34,044 nucleotides of DNA from a virus. Below, one piece after another: positions 14,150 to 23,258 of this stretch. The notes below the pieces were generated by a model. The model ran no database searches, was not told where the DNA came from, and saw only the letters and a program-made list of their open reading frames with translations. The stretch lies in IMG/VR virus record IMGVR_UViG_3300020202_000174, positions 1 through 34,044 of that record. The stretch is one strand, 5' to 3'. The stretch's first letter is position 1, and each line of letters opens with the position of its first letter. A program made the position numbers and the translations under genes.

Positions 14150-15555
14150 TGCCGCGCGCGCCGCTCGCCCTTGGCAAGGCATCGGGCCGGTCCCGTCCGA
14201 TCAACCCGTCACGGCTCCTGAACTTGTACGCCGAACCGGCTCCGCCCGATTCCATCTCACCGTGGATTCTCTTTGGCACGCCGGGGCAAAAGGCCTTCTC
14301 CACCGCAGGCAGCGGCGACATCCGCTGCGGCCTCTATGCATTGGGCGCGGCCTACGTCCTGTCAGGGCAGACGGTCTTCCGCATCGACATCAACGGCAAT
14401 GCCACGGCCTGCACGGGCGATACGCCATCGGCCACCGGTACCGCCATGATGAAAACAAACGGCGTCCAGCTTGGCCTGCTGGTTAACGGCCGCATGTTCT
14501 ACATCGCTGCCGCCACGCCAACGGTCGTCACGGCGGTCACGGATGCGCAGTACCCGGCGGATGGCGCGACCAGCTTCGACTTCATCAACGGCTACGGTGC
14601 CTTCACCAAGGGCGGCACGGATGGGGAATGGTTCCTGTCCGATCTCTACGACTTTGCGGCCTTCGATGCGGCGGACTTCGCCACGGCAGAGTCGAGCCCT
14701 GATGGGCTGTTGCGCTGCTTGGCGAATCACAACGAAATGTGGCTCTTCGGCGTACACACGACTGAGGTGTGGAACCTCACGGGAGCGGTTTTTCCCTTCG
14801 AGCAGGTTCCAGGCTCCCTCATGGACCGTGGCATTGCGGCCCCGCTCTCGGCGGCCCTGATGGACAACGCGCCCTACTGGCTGGGCGACGACCGGATCGT
14901 CTACCGCGCCAACGGCTACACGCCGCAGCGTGTGTCCAACTTCGCCGTGGAGGAAATCCTGCGCTCGGGCACCGTGGCCGACGCGGAGGCGAGCACGCAC
15001 ACCATCGGTGGCCATCACTTCTACGTCCTGAAGCTGCCGACGCTGGGGCGCACGCTGGTCTTGGATGCGGCGACCCAGATTTGGCACGAGCGCCAGTCCG
15101 GAACCGATGTCACCCCGGCCGTATGGGCGGTCAACTGCATCTTCACCGCCTTCGGCAAGACCCTGGTGGGCCTTAATGACGGCCTTATCCGGGAACTGGA
15201 TCTCGACACGTTCAAGGACGGCACGACGCAGATCAGGCGGTCGCTCACGTCCTTCCCGGCCTACAACGGCCGGCAGGGAATCCTTCGCCACATTGAGTTG
15301 GAGTGTGAGCGCGGAGTCGGCCTGAATACGGGGCAGGGCTCGGACCCCCAGTGGATGCTGCGCTTCTCTCGCGACGGCGGCATGGCTTTCGGTAACGAGA
15401 AGATGGCTTCAATGGGCGAAGCAGGTCGCCGCCGCGCGCGCGTCATGTGGGACCAACTGGGGCGCTTCCAGAACGGCGCGGTGGAAATCTCCATCGCCGA
15501 CCCGGTGAAGGTCGCGGTCTACGGCGGCAACTACGAGACGGAGGGCCTCAATTGA
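14149..15555 (+). CDS. Packaged-DNA stabilisation protein, P22 gp10-like tail hub
   Basis: ATG 14149 (MPRAPLALGKASGRSRPINP) overlaps the gp4-like stop. The 468-residue protein matches P22 gp10 in size and pattern: NPSRLLNLYAEPAP, TPGQKAFSTAG, LLRCLANHNEMWLFGVHTTE, VWNLTGAVFPFEQVPGSLMD, YWLGDDRIVYRANGYTPQRV. In P22 six copies plug the portal with gp4 and connect to the needle and tailspikes. Many WLFG/VW repeats are consistent with a beta-propeller. Confidence 0.9.
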   Translation: MPRAPLALGKASGRSRPINPSRLLNLYAEPAPPDSISPWILFGTPGQKAFSTAGSGDIRCGLYALGAAYVLSGQTVFRIDINGNATACTGDTPSATGTAMMKTNGVQLGLLVNGRMFYIAAATPTVVTAVTDAQYPADGATSFDFINGYGAFTKGGTDGEWFLSDLYDFAAFDAADFATAESSPDGLLRCLANHNEMWLFGVHTTEVWNLTGAVFPFEQVPGSLMDRGIAAPLSAALMDNAPYWLGDDRIVYRANGYTPQRVSNFAVEEILRSGTVADAEASTHTIGGHHFYVLKLPTLGRTLVLDAATQIWHERQSGTDVTPAVWAVNCIFTAFGKTLVGLNDGLIRELDLDTFKDGTTQIRRSLTSFPAYNGRQGILRHIELECERGVGLNTGQGSDPQWMLRFSRDGGMAFGNEKMASMGEAGRRRARVMWDQLGRFQNGAVEISIADPVKVAVYGGNYETEGLN

Positions 15556-15812
15556 ATCCGCTTGAGCCCATCGTGCAGAACGGAAGGGCCACCCGGTCGT
15601 TCATGGCCAAGGTCAACGGCTTCCGCGTCACGGCAACCAACCCTCTCTTGAATGCGAACACGGTCATCGTGGACGAGCAGGGCCGCCCGCTGCGGACGCT
15701 GATCGCCGTCCTCAATGCACTCATCAGCAAGGCCCCGGTGGCGAGCCTGCCGATCGTCGACCCAAAGACAGGCCGCCCGACCCGCGAATTTCTGAGGTTG
15801 ATGGAGTCATGA
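15552..15812 (+). CDS. Small hypothetical structural protein, 86 aa
   Basis: TTG 15552 overlaps the gp10-like stop (ATTGA) and is favoured by this coupling; an internal ATG at 15603 is the alternative. The centre reads FMAKVNGFRVTATNPLLNAN, and the end IVDPKTGRPTREFLRLMES. P-x-x-D-x-x-T-G-x-P-T-x-E-F is a recurring motif in small phage tail-associated proteins. Role unknown. No needle (gp26-like) gene is obvious nearby, so this could fill part of that position, but length argues against it. Confidence 0.6.
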   Translation: MNPLEPIVQNGRATRSFMAKVNGFRVTATNPLLNANTVIVDEQGRPLRTLIAVLNALISKAPVASLPIVDPKTGRPTREFLRLMES

Positions 15813-16279
15813 TCCGCGACGCCACCCAAGAGGACGCCGAGGCCCTAGTAAGGATGGGCGCGGCCTACGTGGAAGAGGCGGGCCACCTTGAGCGGTTCGG
15901 CGCCGAGTTCTGCCCGCAGTCCTTCCTGACGACCTGTGAGGCGCTGGCCCGTACAGGCGTCATGATCGTGGCTGAGCACGACGGAAGGGTCGTCGGCATG
16001 CTCGGCGCGGCCTTCATCCCGGTCCTGTGGAACTACAAGGTTTTGCTGGCCCAAGAGACGTGGTTTTACGTCCAGCCTACAAAACGCAAGGGCCTGCGCA
16101 AGGAGACGAGCGAGGCGCTTTTAAAGGAATACGAGGAAAGGGCTACTGCCCAAGGGGTATCCTTTGGTGGTATAGTGCAGGAACTAGGCCCGCGCAGATC
16201 TGCTGTGGGCCGGCTGTACGAGGCCAAGGGCTACGCCCCCGCCGAGTCCGTTTATTTGAAACGGTTGGCGGCGCACTGA
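15809..16279 (+). CDS. GNAT-family N-acetyltransferase
   Basis: The 156-residue protein begins MIRDATQEDAEALVRMGAAY, the classic first strand and helix of GNAT enzymes. It has VMIVAEHDGRVVGMLGAAFI (beta 2-4) and ETWFYVQPTKRKGLRKETSE, the acetyl-CoA loop region with a Q/R-x-x-G-like turn. AVGRLYEAKGYAPAESVYLK ends it (GNAT C-terminal Y-x-x-x-G-Y/F). It probably moves an acetyl group from acetyl-CoA to an amine; the target is unknown. GNATs sit in this late-gene position in several podoviruses, where they may modify virion or host proteins (inference). Confidence 0.85.
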   Translation: MIRDATQEDAEALVRMGAAYVEEAGHLERFGAEFCPQSFLTTCEALARTGVMIVAEHDGRVVGMLGAAFIPVLWNYKVLLAQETWFYVQPTKRKGLRKETSEALLKEYEERATAQGVSFGGIVQELGPRRSAVGRLYEAKGYAPAESVYLKRLAAH

Positions 16280-16776
16280 TGGCCGAACTCCTTACCCTGC
16301 GGGATACCACCGTCATACCGGCGATGAGCGATGCGTCGATCGCGAAGGTGCGTCACCTGACGGACCTGTCGCTGCGCCACCTCCCGCAGATTCCGTTCGT
16401 CACCGAGCACCGCCTGCACGCAGGCATCTACACGCGCACCGTGACCATCCCGGCCCCTCCCTTTGGGGGAAAGGCCACCGTCTGCACGGGCGTGCTGGTC
16501 AAGATCCCAACCCAACTCATCATCAGCGGTGACGTGATTGTCTACATGGGCGAAGGCGAAGCCCCCGCGCATGTGAACGGTCAGAGGGTGTTTCTGGGCA
16601 GCCCCGGCCGCAAGCAGGCATTCCTGGGCAACGGCGAATACACGATGACCATGTGCTTCGCCACCGACGCAAAGACGGTGGCTGAGGCCGAGGCGCAGTT
16701 CACGGACGAAGTAGACCTGCTGTGCCCCCTTTCCGAAACCGAACGCCACGACATCATCGTGGGAGAAGTATCATGA
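16279..16776 (+). CDS. Cupin-like phage protein, 165 aa
   Basis: ATG 16279 overlaps the GNAT stop. The second half reads GIYTRTVTIPAPPF, VLVKIPTQLIISGDVIVYMG, VFLGSPGRKQAFLGNGEYTM and CFATDAKTVAEAEAQFTDE. This is the double-stranded beta-helix order of small phage cupins of unknown function, which end in HATD-like residues before an E-rich helix. The usual metal-binding His cluster is mostly lost here, so it may be structural. It sits between GNAT and the first ejection protein. Confidence 0.6.
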   Translation: MAELLTLRDTTVIPAMSDASIAKVRHLTDLSLRHLPQIPFVTEHRLHAGIYTRTVTIPAPPFGGKATVCTGVLVKIPTQLIISGDVIVYMGEGEAPAHVNGQRVFLGSPGRKQAFLGNGEYTMTMCFATDAKTVAEAEAQFTDEVDLLCPLSETERHDIIVGEVS

Positions 16777-17837
16777 GCGGTCTTATTGCTGCTGGCGTTA
16801 TTGGTGCCGGCGCCTCCCTCATGGCGGCCAAGATGTCGGCCGATGGCGCGAAGGCGGGCGGCGAGGCTGCTGCCAGAGGAGCGATGGAGGGCGCTGTGTT
16901 CGGCGCCAACATCGCACGCGACCAGCGGATGGAAAACCGCGTGGACGCATCGCCGTATCAGTCACTCGGCATCAATGCGGCCGATGAACTCGGCCAACTC
17001 TTCGGCTGGGGAAGGCTCTACACGGGCGGCGGCCACGATCCATGGTACTTCAGCGGAGGCGCGCAGGGTCGCCATTTCGCGGGTGACAGGGGCGGCGCAA
17101 TGCCCTCTGGCGCGGCTGGTGGAGGCTGGGAGAGCCTCATCATGCCAGACGGAACGAGCGCCTACACCCCAGAGGAGCTTCGGGCATTCGGTGGAGGGGG
17201 CGGCGCGGGTGGCGGCTCGGCCGGCAATCTCCTGCGTCTAGCCAACCTCGTTCCCCGTCCGGGCAATCTGCCGACGTTCAATCGGCTCAATGTGTCGGAC
17301 AAGTTCGAGGCAGATCCGGGCTATGCCTTCCGCCAAGCTGAAGGGCAGAAGGCCCTTGAGCGCGGTGCTGCCTCGCGCGGCAAGCTGCTGTCGGGCGAGC
17401 AGTACAAGGCGCTGTCTGACTTCAACTCGGGATTGGCTTCGCAGGAATACGGCAACTGGTGGAACCGCTATGCCGGCGGGACGCAGTTCAACAACGCTGC
17501 GACTCAGCAGGAGTTCGCCAACAGTCAGGTTGACTACCAGAACGCCTACGGGGCAACCCGCGATGTGATGGGCGACTGGATGAAGCTGGCTGGCATTGGC
17601 AGCGGCGCGAGCAACAGCCTGGCGGGAACCAACTCCGGTTTAACGGCCAATACCGCAAACGCTTTCGCGAATGCGGGCATTGCTGGCGGCAGGGCGCTTG
17701 GCGCCGCAGAGGCGAACTCCGCCAATGCATGGGCGTCTGGCATCGGCTCTGCATACAACAACGCCCTAACGGGCGCCTACATGGGTGGCCTCTTCGGCGG
17801 CCGAAAGTCCGGCTACACCGGAGGGGCGGCGCCGTGA
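16773..17837 (+). CDS. DNA ejection/injection protein (internal virion protein)
   Basis: ATG 16773 follows GGGAGAAG. The N-terminus is hydrophobic and Gly/Ala-rich (IAAGVIGAGASLMAAKMSAD), as in P22 gp7/gp20-type ejection proteins. The segment DPGYAFRQAEGQKALERGAA, then SRGKLLSGEQYKALSDFNSG and GLASQEYGNWWNRYAG is a widely shared motif of phage proteins released with DNA. The C-terminus is Ala/Asn/Gly-rich. It likely travels with DNA into the cell envelope. Length 354 aa. Confidence 0.83.
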   Translation: MSGLIAAGVIGAGASLMAAKMSADGAKAGGEAAARGAMEGAVFGANIARDQRMENRVDASPYQSLGINAADELGQLFGWGRLYTGGGHDPWYFSGGAQGRHFAGDRGGAMPSGAAGGGWESLIMPDGTSAYTPEELRAFGGGGGAGGGSAGNLLRLANLVPRPGNLPTFNRLNVSDKFEADPGYAFRQAEGQKALERGAASRGKLLSGEQYKALSDFNSGLASQEYGNWWNRYAGGTQFNNAATQQEFANSQVDYQNAYGATRDVMGDWMKLAGIGSGASNSLAGTNSGLTANTANAFANAGIAGGRALGAAEANSANAWASGIGSAYNNALTGAYMGGLFGGRKSGYTGGAAP

Positions 17838-17839
17838 CC

Positions 17840-18022
17840 CTAGTAGCAGTGAATCATGGTCCCGACCTGGCCGCACATCAGCGGCTGCCGGTACATGGGC
17901 GGGGGTGGCGTCCAGACCTGGAACGAGCTGGGGCCGTACATCACGGGCGGGCCGGGATCGTATGTGCCCCCGCCCTGGCACGCGGCGAGAGCCACAAACA
18001 GGGCGAGCGTAAGTCTCTTCAT
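17840..18022 (-). CDS. Small secreted lipoprotein, 60 aa, reverse-strand moron
   Basis: Reading leftward, MKRLTLALFVALAACQGGG is a clear lipoprotein signal with lipobox LAAC (Cys 15). It is followed by a Pro/Tyr-rich linker and the ending LMCGQVGTMIHCY. A strong ribosome site (GGAGGGA) lies about 8 nt before the ATG at 18022. It fills the 243-nt gap between two rightward ejection genes and points against them. It is probably exported to the outer membrane. A role in superinfection exclusion or host-surface change is speculative. Confidence 0.75.
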   Translation of the reverse strand: MKRLTLALFVALAACQGGGTYDPGPPVMYGPSSFQVWTPPPPMYRQPLMCGQVGTMIHCY

Positions 18023-18080
18023 GGTGTAGTCCCTCCTGCCCCCGCAACCGGACACTACCACAAAGTGGGGGACCTGTAAC

Positions 18081-20255
18081 ATGGCCGGCGTGGTTTTCCC
18101 CTCGATCGGCAACGCCCTCCTGCCGCTGGTCCAGATGGACCGGCAGCGCGATCGGGACGAGCGGGACTTTGCCCAGCGCACACAGGAGCGAGCCGACAAT
18201 TTGGCCTTCCGCAAGGAAGAGTCCCAGTACCGCCGCGAATCCCTGGACGAGCAGCGGGCCATGCGCCTCCAGTCGCACATCGCGACCCTGGATGAAAAGA
18301 CGCGCGCGAAGGTAAAGGACTTCTCCGAGTTCCGGGCGCGCGGCGGCATGGCGGTTCTGAGTGCGCCGCCCGAGCAGCGGCCACAAGCCTACGCAATGTA
18401 TGTGCAGGAGGCCAAGGCACGCGGCTACGACATGAGCCTGTTTCCCCAGCAATGGGACCCGTCGACAGAGCGTCGGCTGCAGTTCGATGTCGACCAGTCG
18501 AAGCCGTTTGCGGACTTCTTCAACCAGCCGCAGGCGATGCCACCCGCTGGCGGGGGCGCTCCGGCGTCGAGTGCCGCGCCGAACCGCGACCAGTTCATCC
18601 AATCGATGATGCCCCATGCGATGGAGGTGTCACGGCAGACGGGCATCGACCCGCGCCTGGTGGTCGCGCAGGCCGCGCTGGAGACGGGCTGGGGGGTGAA
18701 GGCACCGGGCAACAACTACTTCGGCATCAAGTCGCATGGGCAGCCGGGCGGCCAGACGCTGGCGACCAATGAGGCGGGGCCAGGCGGCGAGATGGTCCCC
18801 ACACAGGCATCGTTCCGCACCTATGCGAGCCCCGGCGAGAGCGCACAGGACTACGGCAACTTCCTGAAGACCAACTCACGCTACGCTCCCGTGATGGCGG
18901 CGCAGGGATTGGATGCGCAGATTGATGCCATGGGCAAGTCGGGATATGCGACTGACCCGCAGTACGGCGCGAAGCTGCGCCAGATCGCTCAGGGCATTGG
19001 CGGTCCGCAGCCGGCGATGGGCGCACCTCCCGCTTCCATGGTGGCGCAGGGTGCTGGCGCGGCTCCGATGCCCAACGTCTCGCCGCAGCAGGTTGGAGCG
19101 CTTCCCGGTAACCCGGCGGCGATGCCCGGTGGCTTCACGCCGACGAACACACCCGCCAGCGCCATGCCGCTTCCACAGATGCCACCAGGCGTAGAGCAGG
19201 GCGGCGGTGAAGGTCCCAGGCGGAACGATGTAATGGTCCCGCCTGGGGCTGCGCCTCCGCAGGGACCGCAACAGGAGGTGTTCGAGGTTCGGCGCTGGCT
19301 CAATACGGCCATCCCTGGAGCCGTGCCTTTCGCCGTCAAGGGCCAGCCCGTCTACGATGCGCAGAAGAACCTGATGGTGCGCATGCCTGACGGCTCGACG
19401 GGTTGGGTGCCGTTGCCCAAGCCGAAGGAGCCGCGACAGGAAGGCCCCAAGACGCTGGAAGAGCGAGACCGCGAAACGCTGCTGAGGGGCGACCCCAACA
19501 CCCCCGAGTATGCGGCGGCGTATGCACAACTCGGCGCCGAGCGCGTCATTCCAGATCCCAACAGCCCTGGCGGCTTTCACCGCATCAGGCCGGACCTTTC
19601 TTGGGCACGCAAGCCGACTTTTGCCGGAGCCAATGCCCCGCAGCCAGCGACGCCACCGCTGCCGGGCGGCAAGCTCGTGGAGACTGATCCCGGCCGCGGC
19701 AAGCCGCTCGACAACTCGGCGCGCGATGATCTCGTGAAAGCGGCCCGGCCAGTTTTGGAAATGACCGAGCTGCTTAAGTCGTTCGATCCGGACTTTGGCG
19801 GTTACATGTCTGGAGCCGTTGGCGATGCAGCCAACTTCGCCAAGCGCAACCTACCGGACGTTCTCGGCGGCGCTGACCCTAAGGGGCAGGCGCAGTGGTG
19901 GCAGCGTTACAACATGTTCGCCAACCTAGAACGTAACGTCCTGTTCGGCTCGGCTTTGACGCCGACCGAGAAGGCGGCTTTCGAGGCGGCCATGGTGAAC
20001 CCCGGCATGAAGCCGGACCAGATCAAGGCCAACCTGAGCCGGCAAACGGAGATTGCCAACAAGGCGCTGTCTCGCATGACCAACTCCATGGTTGCGGGCG
20101 GCACCAACAAAGAGGCGATCGAAGCCATAACCGGCACTCGCATGAGTGACCTGCCCGACCCCATCGGCGGCGTCCCGCAGGGTCCGCCTCCGGGTGGCTC
20201 GGCCGACAAGGCCAAGCAGCAGTTCGACATCAAGAAGAAGTACGGGCTCGACTGA
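18081..20255 (+). CDS. Ejection protein with FlgJ-like glucosaminidase domain, 724 aa
   Basis: Residues 20-80 are a highly charged coiled coil. Residues about 170-315 form a GH73-type N-acetylglucosaminidase: QFIQSMMPHAMEVSRQTGID, then VVAQAALETGWG (catalytic Glu about 201), NNYFGIKSHG and ASFRTYASPGESAQDYGNFL. The rest is Pro/Gly-rich, then helical. It should cut peptidoglycan locally at infection, and so fits an internal virion enzyme rather than a lysis protein. It lies between two other ejection genes, and its TGA overlaps the next ATG. Confidence 0.87.
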   Translation: MAGVVFPSIGNALLPLVQMDRQRDRDERDFAQRTQERADNLAFRKEESQYRRESLDEQRAMRLQSHIATLDEKTRAKVKDFSEFRARGGMAVLSAPPEQRPQAYAMYVQEAKARGYDMSLFPQQWDPSTERRLQFDVDQSKPFADFFNQPQAMPPAGGGAPASSAAPNRDQFIQSMMPHAMEVSRQTGIDPRLVVAQAALETGWGVKAPGNNYFGIKSHGQPGGQTLATNEAGPGGEMVPTQASFRTYASPGESAQDYGNFLKTNSRYAPVMAAQGLDAQIDAMGKSGYATDPQYGAKLRQIAQGIGGPQPAMGAPPASMVAQGAGAAPMPNVSPQQVGALPGNPAAMPGGFTPTNTPASAMPLPQMPPGVEQGGGEGPRRNDVMVPPGAAPPQGPQQEVFEVRRWLNTAIPGAVPFAVKGQPVYDAQKNLMVRMPDGSTGWVPLPKPKEPRQEGPKTLEERDRETLLRGDPNTPEYAAAYAQLGAERVIPDPNSPGGFHRIRPDLSWARKPTFAGANAPQPATPPLPGGKLVETDPGRGKPLDNSARDDLVKAARPVLEMTELLKSFDPDFGGYMSGAVGDAANFAKRNLPDVLGGADPKGQAQWWQRYNMFANLERNVLFGSALTPTEKAAFEAAMVNPGMKPDQIKANLSRQTEIANKALSRMTNSMVAGGTNKEAIEAITGTRMSDLPDPIGGVPQGPPPGGSADKAKQQFDIKKKYGLD

Positions 20256-22012
20256 TGGCCGACATCGATCGCATCAAGGGCAACCTTGGCAAGATGATCG
20301 ACCAGGGGGCGCCTGAGCCGGACATCAACGCCTACCTGTCGACGGAGGGCTTCGCATCCCCCGAGGCATGGCGTTCGGCCATTGCGCAGCCCGGCGCCAA
20401 GCCCAAGACGGTCGGTGCCGCGATGGTGCAGGAGTCGCCGCGCCTGGAGCCAGGCCCGCGCACCTCCACAATGCCGGATGTGCAGCCGACGTGGGGACAG
20501 GTCGCCGGCAACGCGCTGAAGAACTTGCCGAGCAGCCTTTGGAACGATGTTGCGGTCCCAACCTACAAGGCCGTCACGGAGCGCCCGGTAGAGACGCTGT
20601 CGGCCATCCCCAAGGTGATCGTCGGCGGGCTGGAGAACCTACCGCAGCCACGAGGAACCGATAAGCGGCGCGAGGAACTTTCTGCCACCCGTCCAGAGTT
20701 CGTGAACGCCCTGCGCGACTCCAAGGCGCTGGCTGGCGCGGTTGGCCAAGATTTCGTGGACGCTTACGGCAGCGAGAACGCGCTGAAGCACACGCTGTCA
20801 GAGCACCCCGGCCGTGTCCTGATGGACGTGGCGAGCGTGGGCACTGCGGGCGCCGCCCTGCCGGGCAGGGTGGGCCAAGCAGCCAGCGTTGTTTCCAAAC
20901 TCGACCCGCTTACCATGGGTGGTAATGCGCTGAAGCTCGCCGGCAAGGGCGTGGATGCGGCAGGCTCTAACGTGCTGGGCATGACGACTGGCGCCGGCAC
21001 TGACTCCATTCGCGCGGCCGGCAGGGCTGGTCGGGAGGGCGGGGAAGCGGCGGGGGCACTCACTGAGAACATGCGCGGCGCTCCAGTGTCCGAGGTCGTG
21101 GACCGCGCACGCACGGCTCTCGACCAGATCCGGCAGGAGCGCTCGGCAGCCTACAAGGGCGACATGGCCAAACTGGGCCAAGACGACACGGTCCTGAACT
21201 TCGACGCCATTGACGGAGCCGTGGGCAAAGCGTCCCAGGTGGGCTCCTTCAAGGGCGTGTCGATCGAGCCTGCGGCGCAGGAAGTCGTCACCCGCATGGC
21301 CAAGCAGATTGAGGACTGGAAAGTCCTTGACCCGGCAGAGTATCATACGGCGGTAGGCATTGATGCTCTTAAGCGCTCTCTCGGCAATCTTCGCGATTCG
21401 ACTGGCCCGAACACCCCCGAGCGAGTGGCGGCCGATCGTATTTACAATGCTGTTCGAGCGGAGATAGTCAGCCAGGCGCCGGACTACGCCAAGACGATGG
21501 AAGCCTACAGCAGGGCTTCCGACACGATCAACGAAACCAGCAAGACATTCTCGTTAAACAGGGCGACTGGCGACGACACGCCGGCCCGCAAGCTGCTGTC
21601 TGCCACTCGGAACAACGTCCAAACTAACTACGGCGAACGCGGACGGCTGCTGAACGTGCTGGCCGAGAAAGACCCAACCCTTCCTGACGCCATTGCTGGG
21701 CAGTCCCTGAACGCCCTTACGCCGCGCGGTCTTCCTGGTCGCGGCGGCGCCGTGCTGGCCCTGGGTGGCATGGCCGTTGATCCAGTTTCCTCTCTCGCAT
21801 ACCTGGCAGCATCTTCGCCCCGCATCGTTGGTGAAGCCGTCTATGCCGGCGGCAAGGTCATCGGCACCGTTGAAGATGTGGCCGGCGCTCTTGGCGTCAC
21901 TCCGGCCCGCATCCGCGCGCTTGGTCAAGCCGGCTATCAAGCTGGGCGCCCCGAGGACATCCGGCAGCGCGCCATGTCCCTCCGTCAATCCAACGCATTG
22001 GCAGCACCCTAA
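20255..22012 (+). CDS. Ejection (internal virion) protein, 585 aa, no known domain
   Basis: Position and composition (Ala/Gly-rich, helical, repeated small hydrophobic segments such as VASVGTAGAALPGRVGQAAS) match the large late ejection proteins of P22-like phages. Residues 1-45 (RIKGNLGKMIDQGAPEPDIN) look like a short domain found at the start of other virion proteins. The middle (about 290-440) is helical and charged. There is no catalytic motif that I can see. Coupled to both neighbours by overlaps. Confidence 0.68.
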   Translation: MADIDRIKGNLGKMIDQGAPEPDINAYLSTEGFASPEAWRSAIAQPGAKPKTVGAAMVQESPRLEPGPRTSTMPDVQPTWGQVAGNALKNLPSSLWNDVAVPTYKAVTERPVETLSAIPKVIVGGLENLPQPRGTDKRREELSATRPEFVNALRDSKALAGAVGQDFVDAYGSENALKHTLSEHPGRVLMDVASVGTAGAALPGRVGQAASVVSKLDPLTMGGNALKLAGKGVDAAGSNVLGMTTGAGTDSIRAAGRAGREGGEAAGALTENMRGAPVSEVVDRARTALDQIRQERSAAYKGDMAKLGQDDTVLNFDAIDGAVGKASQVGSFKGVSIEPAAQEVVTRMAKQIEDWKVLDPAEYHTAVGIDALKRSLGNLRDSTGPNTPERVAADRIYNAVRAEIVSQAPDYAKTMEAYSRASDTINETSKTFSLNRATGDDTPARKLLSATRNNVQTNYGERGRLLNVLAEKDPTLPDAIAGQSLNALTPRGLPGRGGAVLALGGMAVDPVSSLAYLAASSPRIVGEAVYAGGKVIGTVEDVAGALGVTPARIRALGQAGYQAGRPEDIRQRAMSLRQSNALAAP

Positions 22013-23049
22013 TGGCCACAGTCATTTTCCCCTTCGTAGCGGTAGACGGCAACGGCAACGTCCGGGCCAGCGCCAAGCTCTATTTCTACCAGACGGGCAC
22101 GTCCACGCCGCAGGCGACCTATTCCGACAGCGCCCTGTCGGTGACGAACGCCAACCCGGTAGTCGCCAACTCTGACGGCCTATTCACCGGCATTTACCTG
22201 GGGGAAGCCCCCACGTTCACGGCCTACAAGGCCGTCCTGAAGGACAGCAACGACGTGACGATCTGGACGCAGGACCCGATTGCGGGCGCGCCGATCGCTG
22301 CGCCCATCTCGGCTTCGATCCTGCGCGGTTACATCTCGGGACTTGAACGCACGGGCAGCACAGGGACTACCTACTCCAGCGGGGCGGGCGTTGCGGCGGA
22401 CGACACCAACGCAGTCATGCTGTCGATGGTATCCGGAACCATCAACTGTGCCACGGTCGGCGCGGATGGCTTGGATGCGGGCGCGCTGGCCGTCACTACG
22501 TCCTATCACGTATTCGCCATCGGCAAGACAGACGGCACGACGGCGCGGCTTGCATCCACCAGCCCATCATCTCCGATCATGCCAAGCGGCTACACCTACA
22601 AGCGCCGCACGCAGAGCTTTAAGACCACCGTGTCCTCTCAGATCATCGGCTACGACCAGCGCGGCGACAACTTCATGCTGTCCGCGGTGGTGCTTGAGTT
22701 CGCCCTGACTGGCGCAGGCACAACGGCAGTGACGCGCACGCTGACCGGGGTGCCTTCCGGCATCGTTGTTGAGCCGGTCATGTCGGTCAATCTGGACATC
22801 GCAGCGGGCGGCTCGGGCGAGCAGATCTATCTTTCATCTCTGTCGCAACCCGACGCGACGGCGGATAGCACCACGTCGCAGGTGGCGGTCTCCCAGAGCA
22901 CCAATGTCGTCACCTTGAATGGGATGGTCAACGGCGTGTTCACCGACACATCCGCGCGAATCCGCACGCGGCAGGCCCAAGGCGGCACCGCACAGTTGGT
23001 TCGCCTCAAGACTCACGGCTGGGTCGATCCACGCGGGAAGGACGGATGA
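22012..23049 (+). CDS. Tail fibre/tail appendage protein, 345 aa
   Basis: ATG 22012 overlaps the previous TAA. The N-terminal 85 residues (VDGNGNVRASAKLYFYQTGT, then STPQATYSDSALSVTNANPV, then LFTGIYLGEAPTFTAYKAVL) are the virion-attachment domain seen at the start of many phage tail fibres and spikes. The rest is Ser/Thr/Gly-rich beta structure. It is too short for a P22-type beta-helix spike, so the receptor-binding part may be supplied by the genes at 23297 and 23617. Confidence 0.78.
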   Translation: MATVIFPFVAVDGNGNVRASAKLYFYQTGTSTPQATYSDSALSVTNANPVVANSDGLFTGIYLGEAPTFTAYKAVLKDSNDVTIWTQDPIAGAPIAAPISASILRGYISGLERTGSTGTTYSSGAGVAADDTNAVMLSMVSGTINCATVGADGLDAGALAVTTSYHVFAIGKTDGTTARLASTSPSSPIMPSGYTYKRRTQSFKTTVSSQIIGYDQRGDNFMLSAVVLEFALTGAGTTAVTRTLTGVPSGIVVEPVMSVNLDIAAGGSGEQIYLSSLSQPDATADSTTSQVAVSQSTNVVTLNGMVNGVFTDTSARIRTRQAQGGTAQLVRLKTHGWVDPRGKDG

Positions 23050-23051
23050 TG

Positions 23052-23258
23052 TCAGCCTCGGGCGCGATCAATACGAGACGGCGGCTCGGACGAGAGGAGC
23101 GCATTGAGCGCGGCCAGTGTCCTGCGTTCGTCGTCGGTCAACGTGGGGTCGTTGTCCAAAAGGCGCGACATCAGCGCATCGCGCGTCTGGACGAGCGACA
23201 GGCCCCGAAGGTCCCCGGTGCGGATGTACTCGGCCATGTCGTCGACCAGTTTGCTCAT
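23052..23258 (-). CDS. Small reverse-strand protein, 68 aa
   Basis: The peptide MSKLVDDMAEYIRTGDLRGL, then SLVQTRDALMSRLLDNDPTL, then DDERRTLAALNALLSSEPPS is a balanced amphipathic helical protein. The overlapping rightward frame (23046-23285) has a shadow-like Arg/Gln/Val composition. There is no clear Shine-Dalgarno; a GGGGG run abuts the ATG at 23258. It interrupts the tail-fibre genes in reverse orientation, like the other morons here. Function unknown. Confidence 0.55.
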   Translation of the reverse strand: MSKLVDDMAEYIRTGDLRGLSLVQTRDALMSRLLDNDPTLTDDERRTLAALNALLSSEPPSRIDRARG

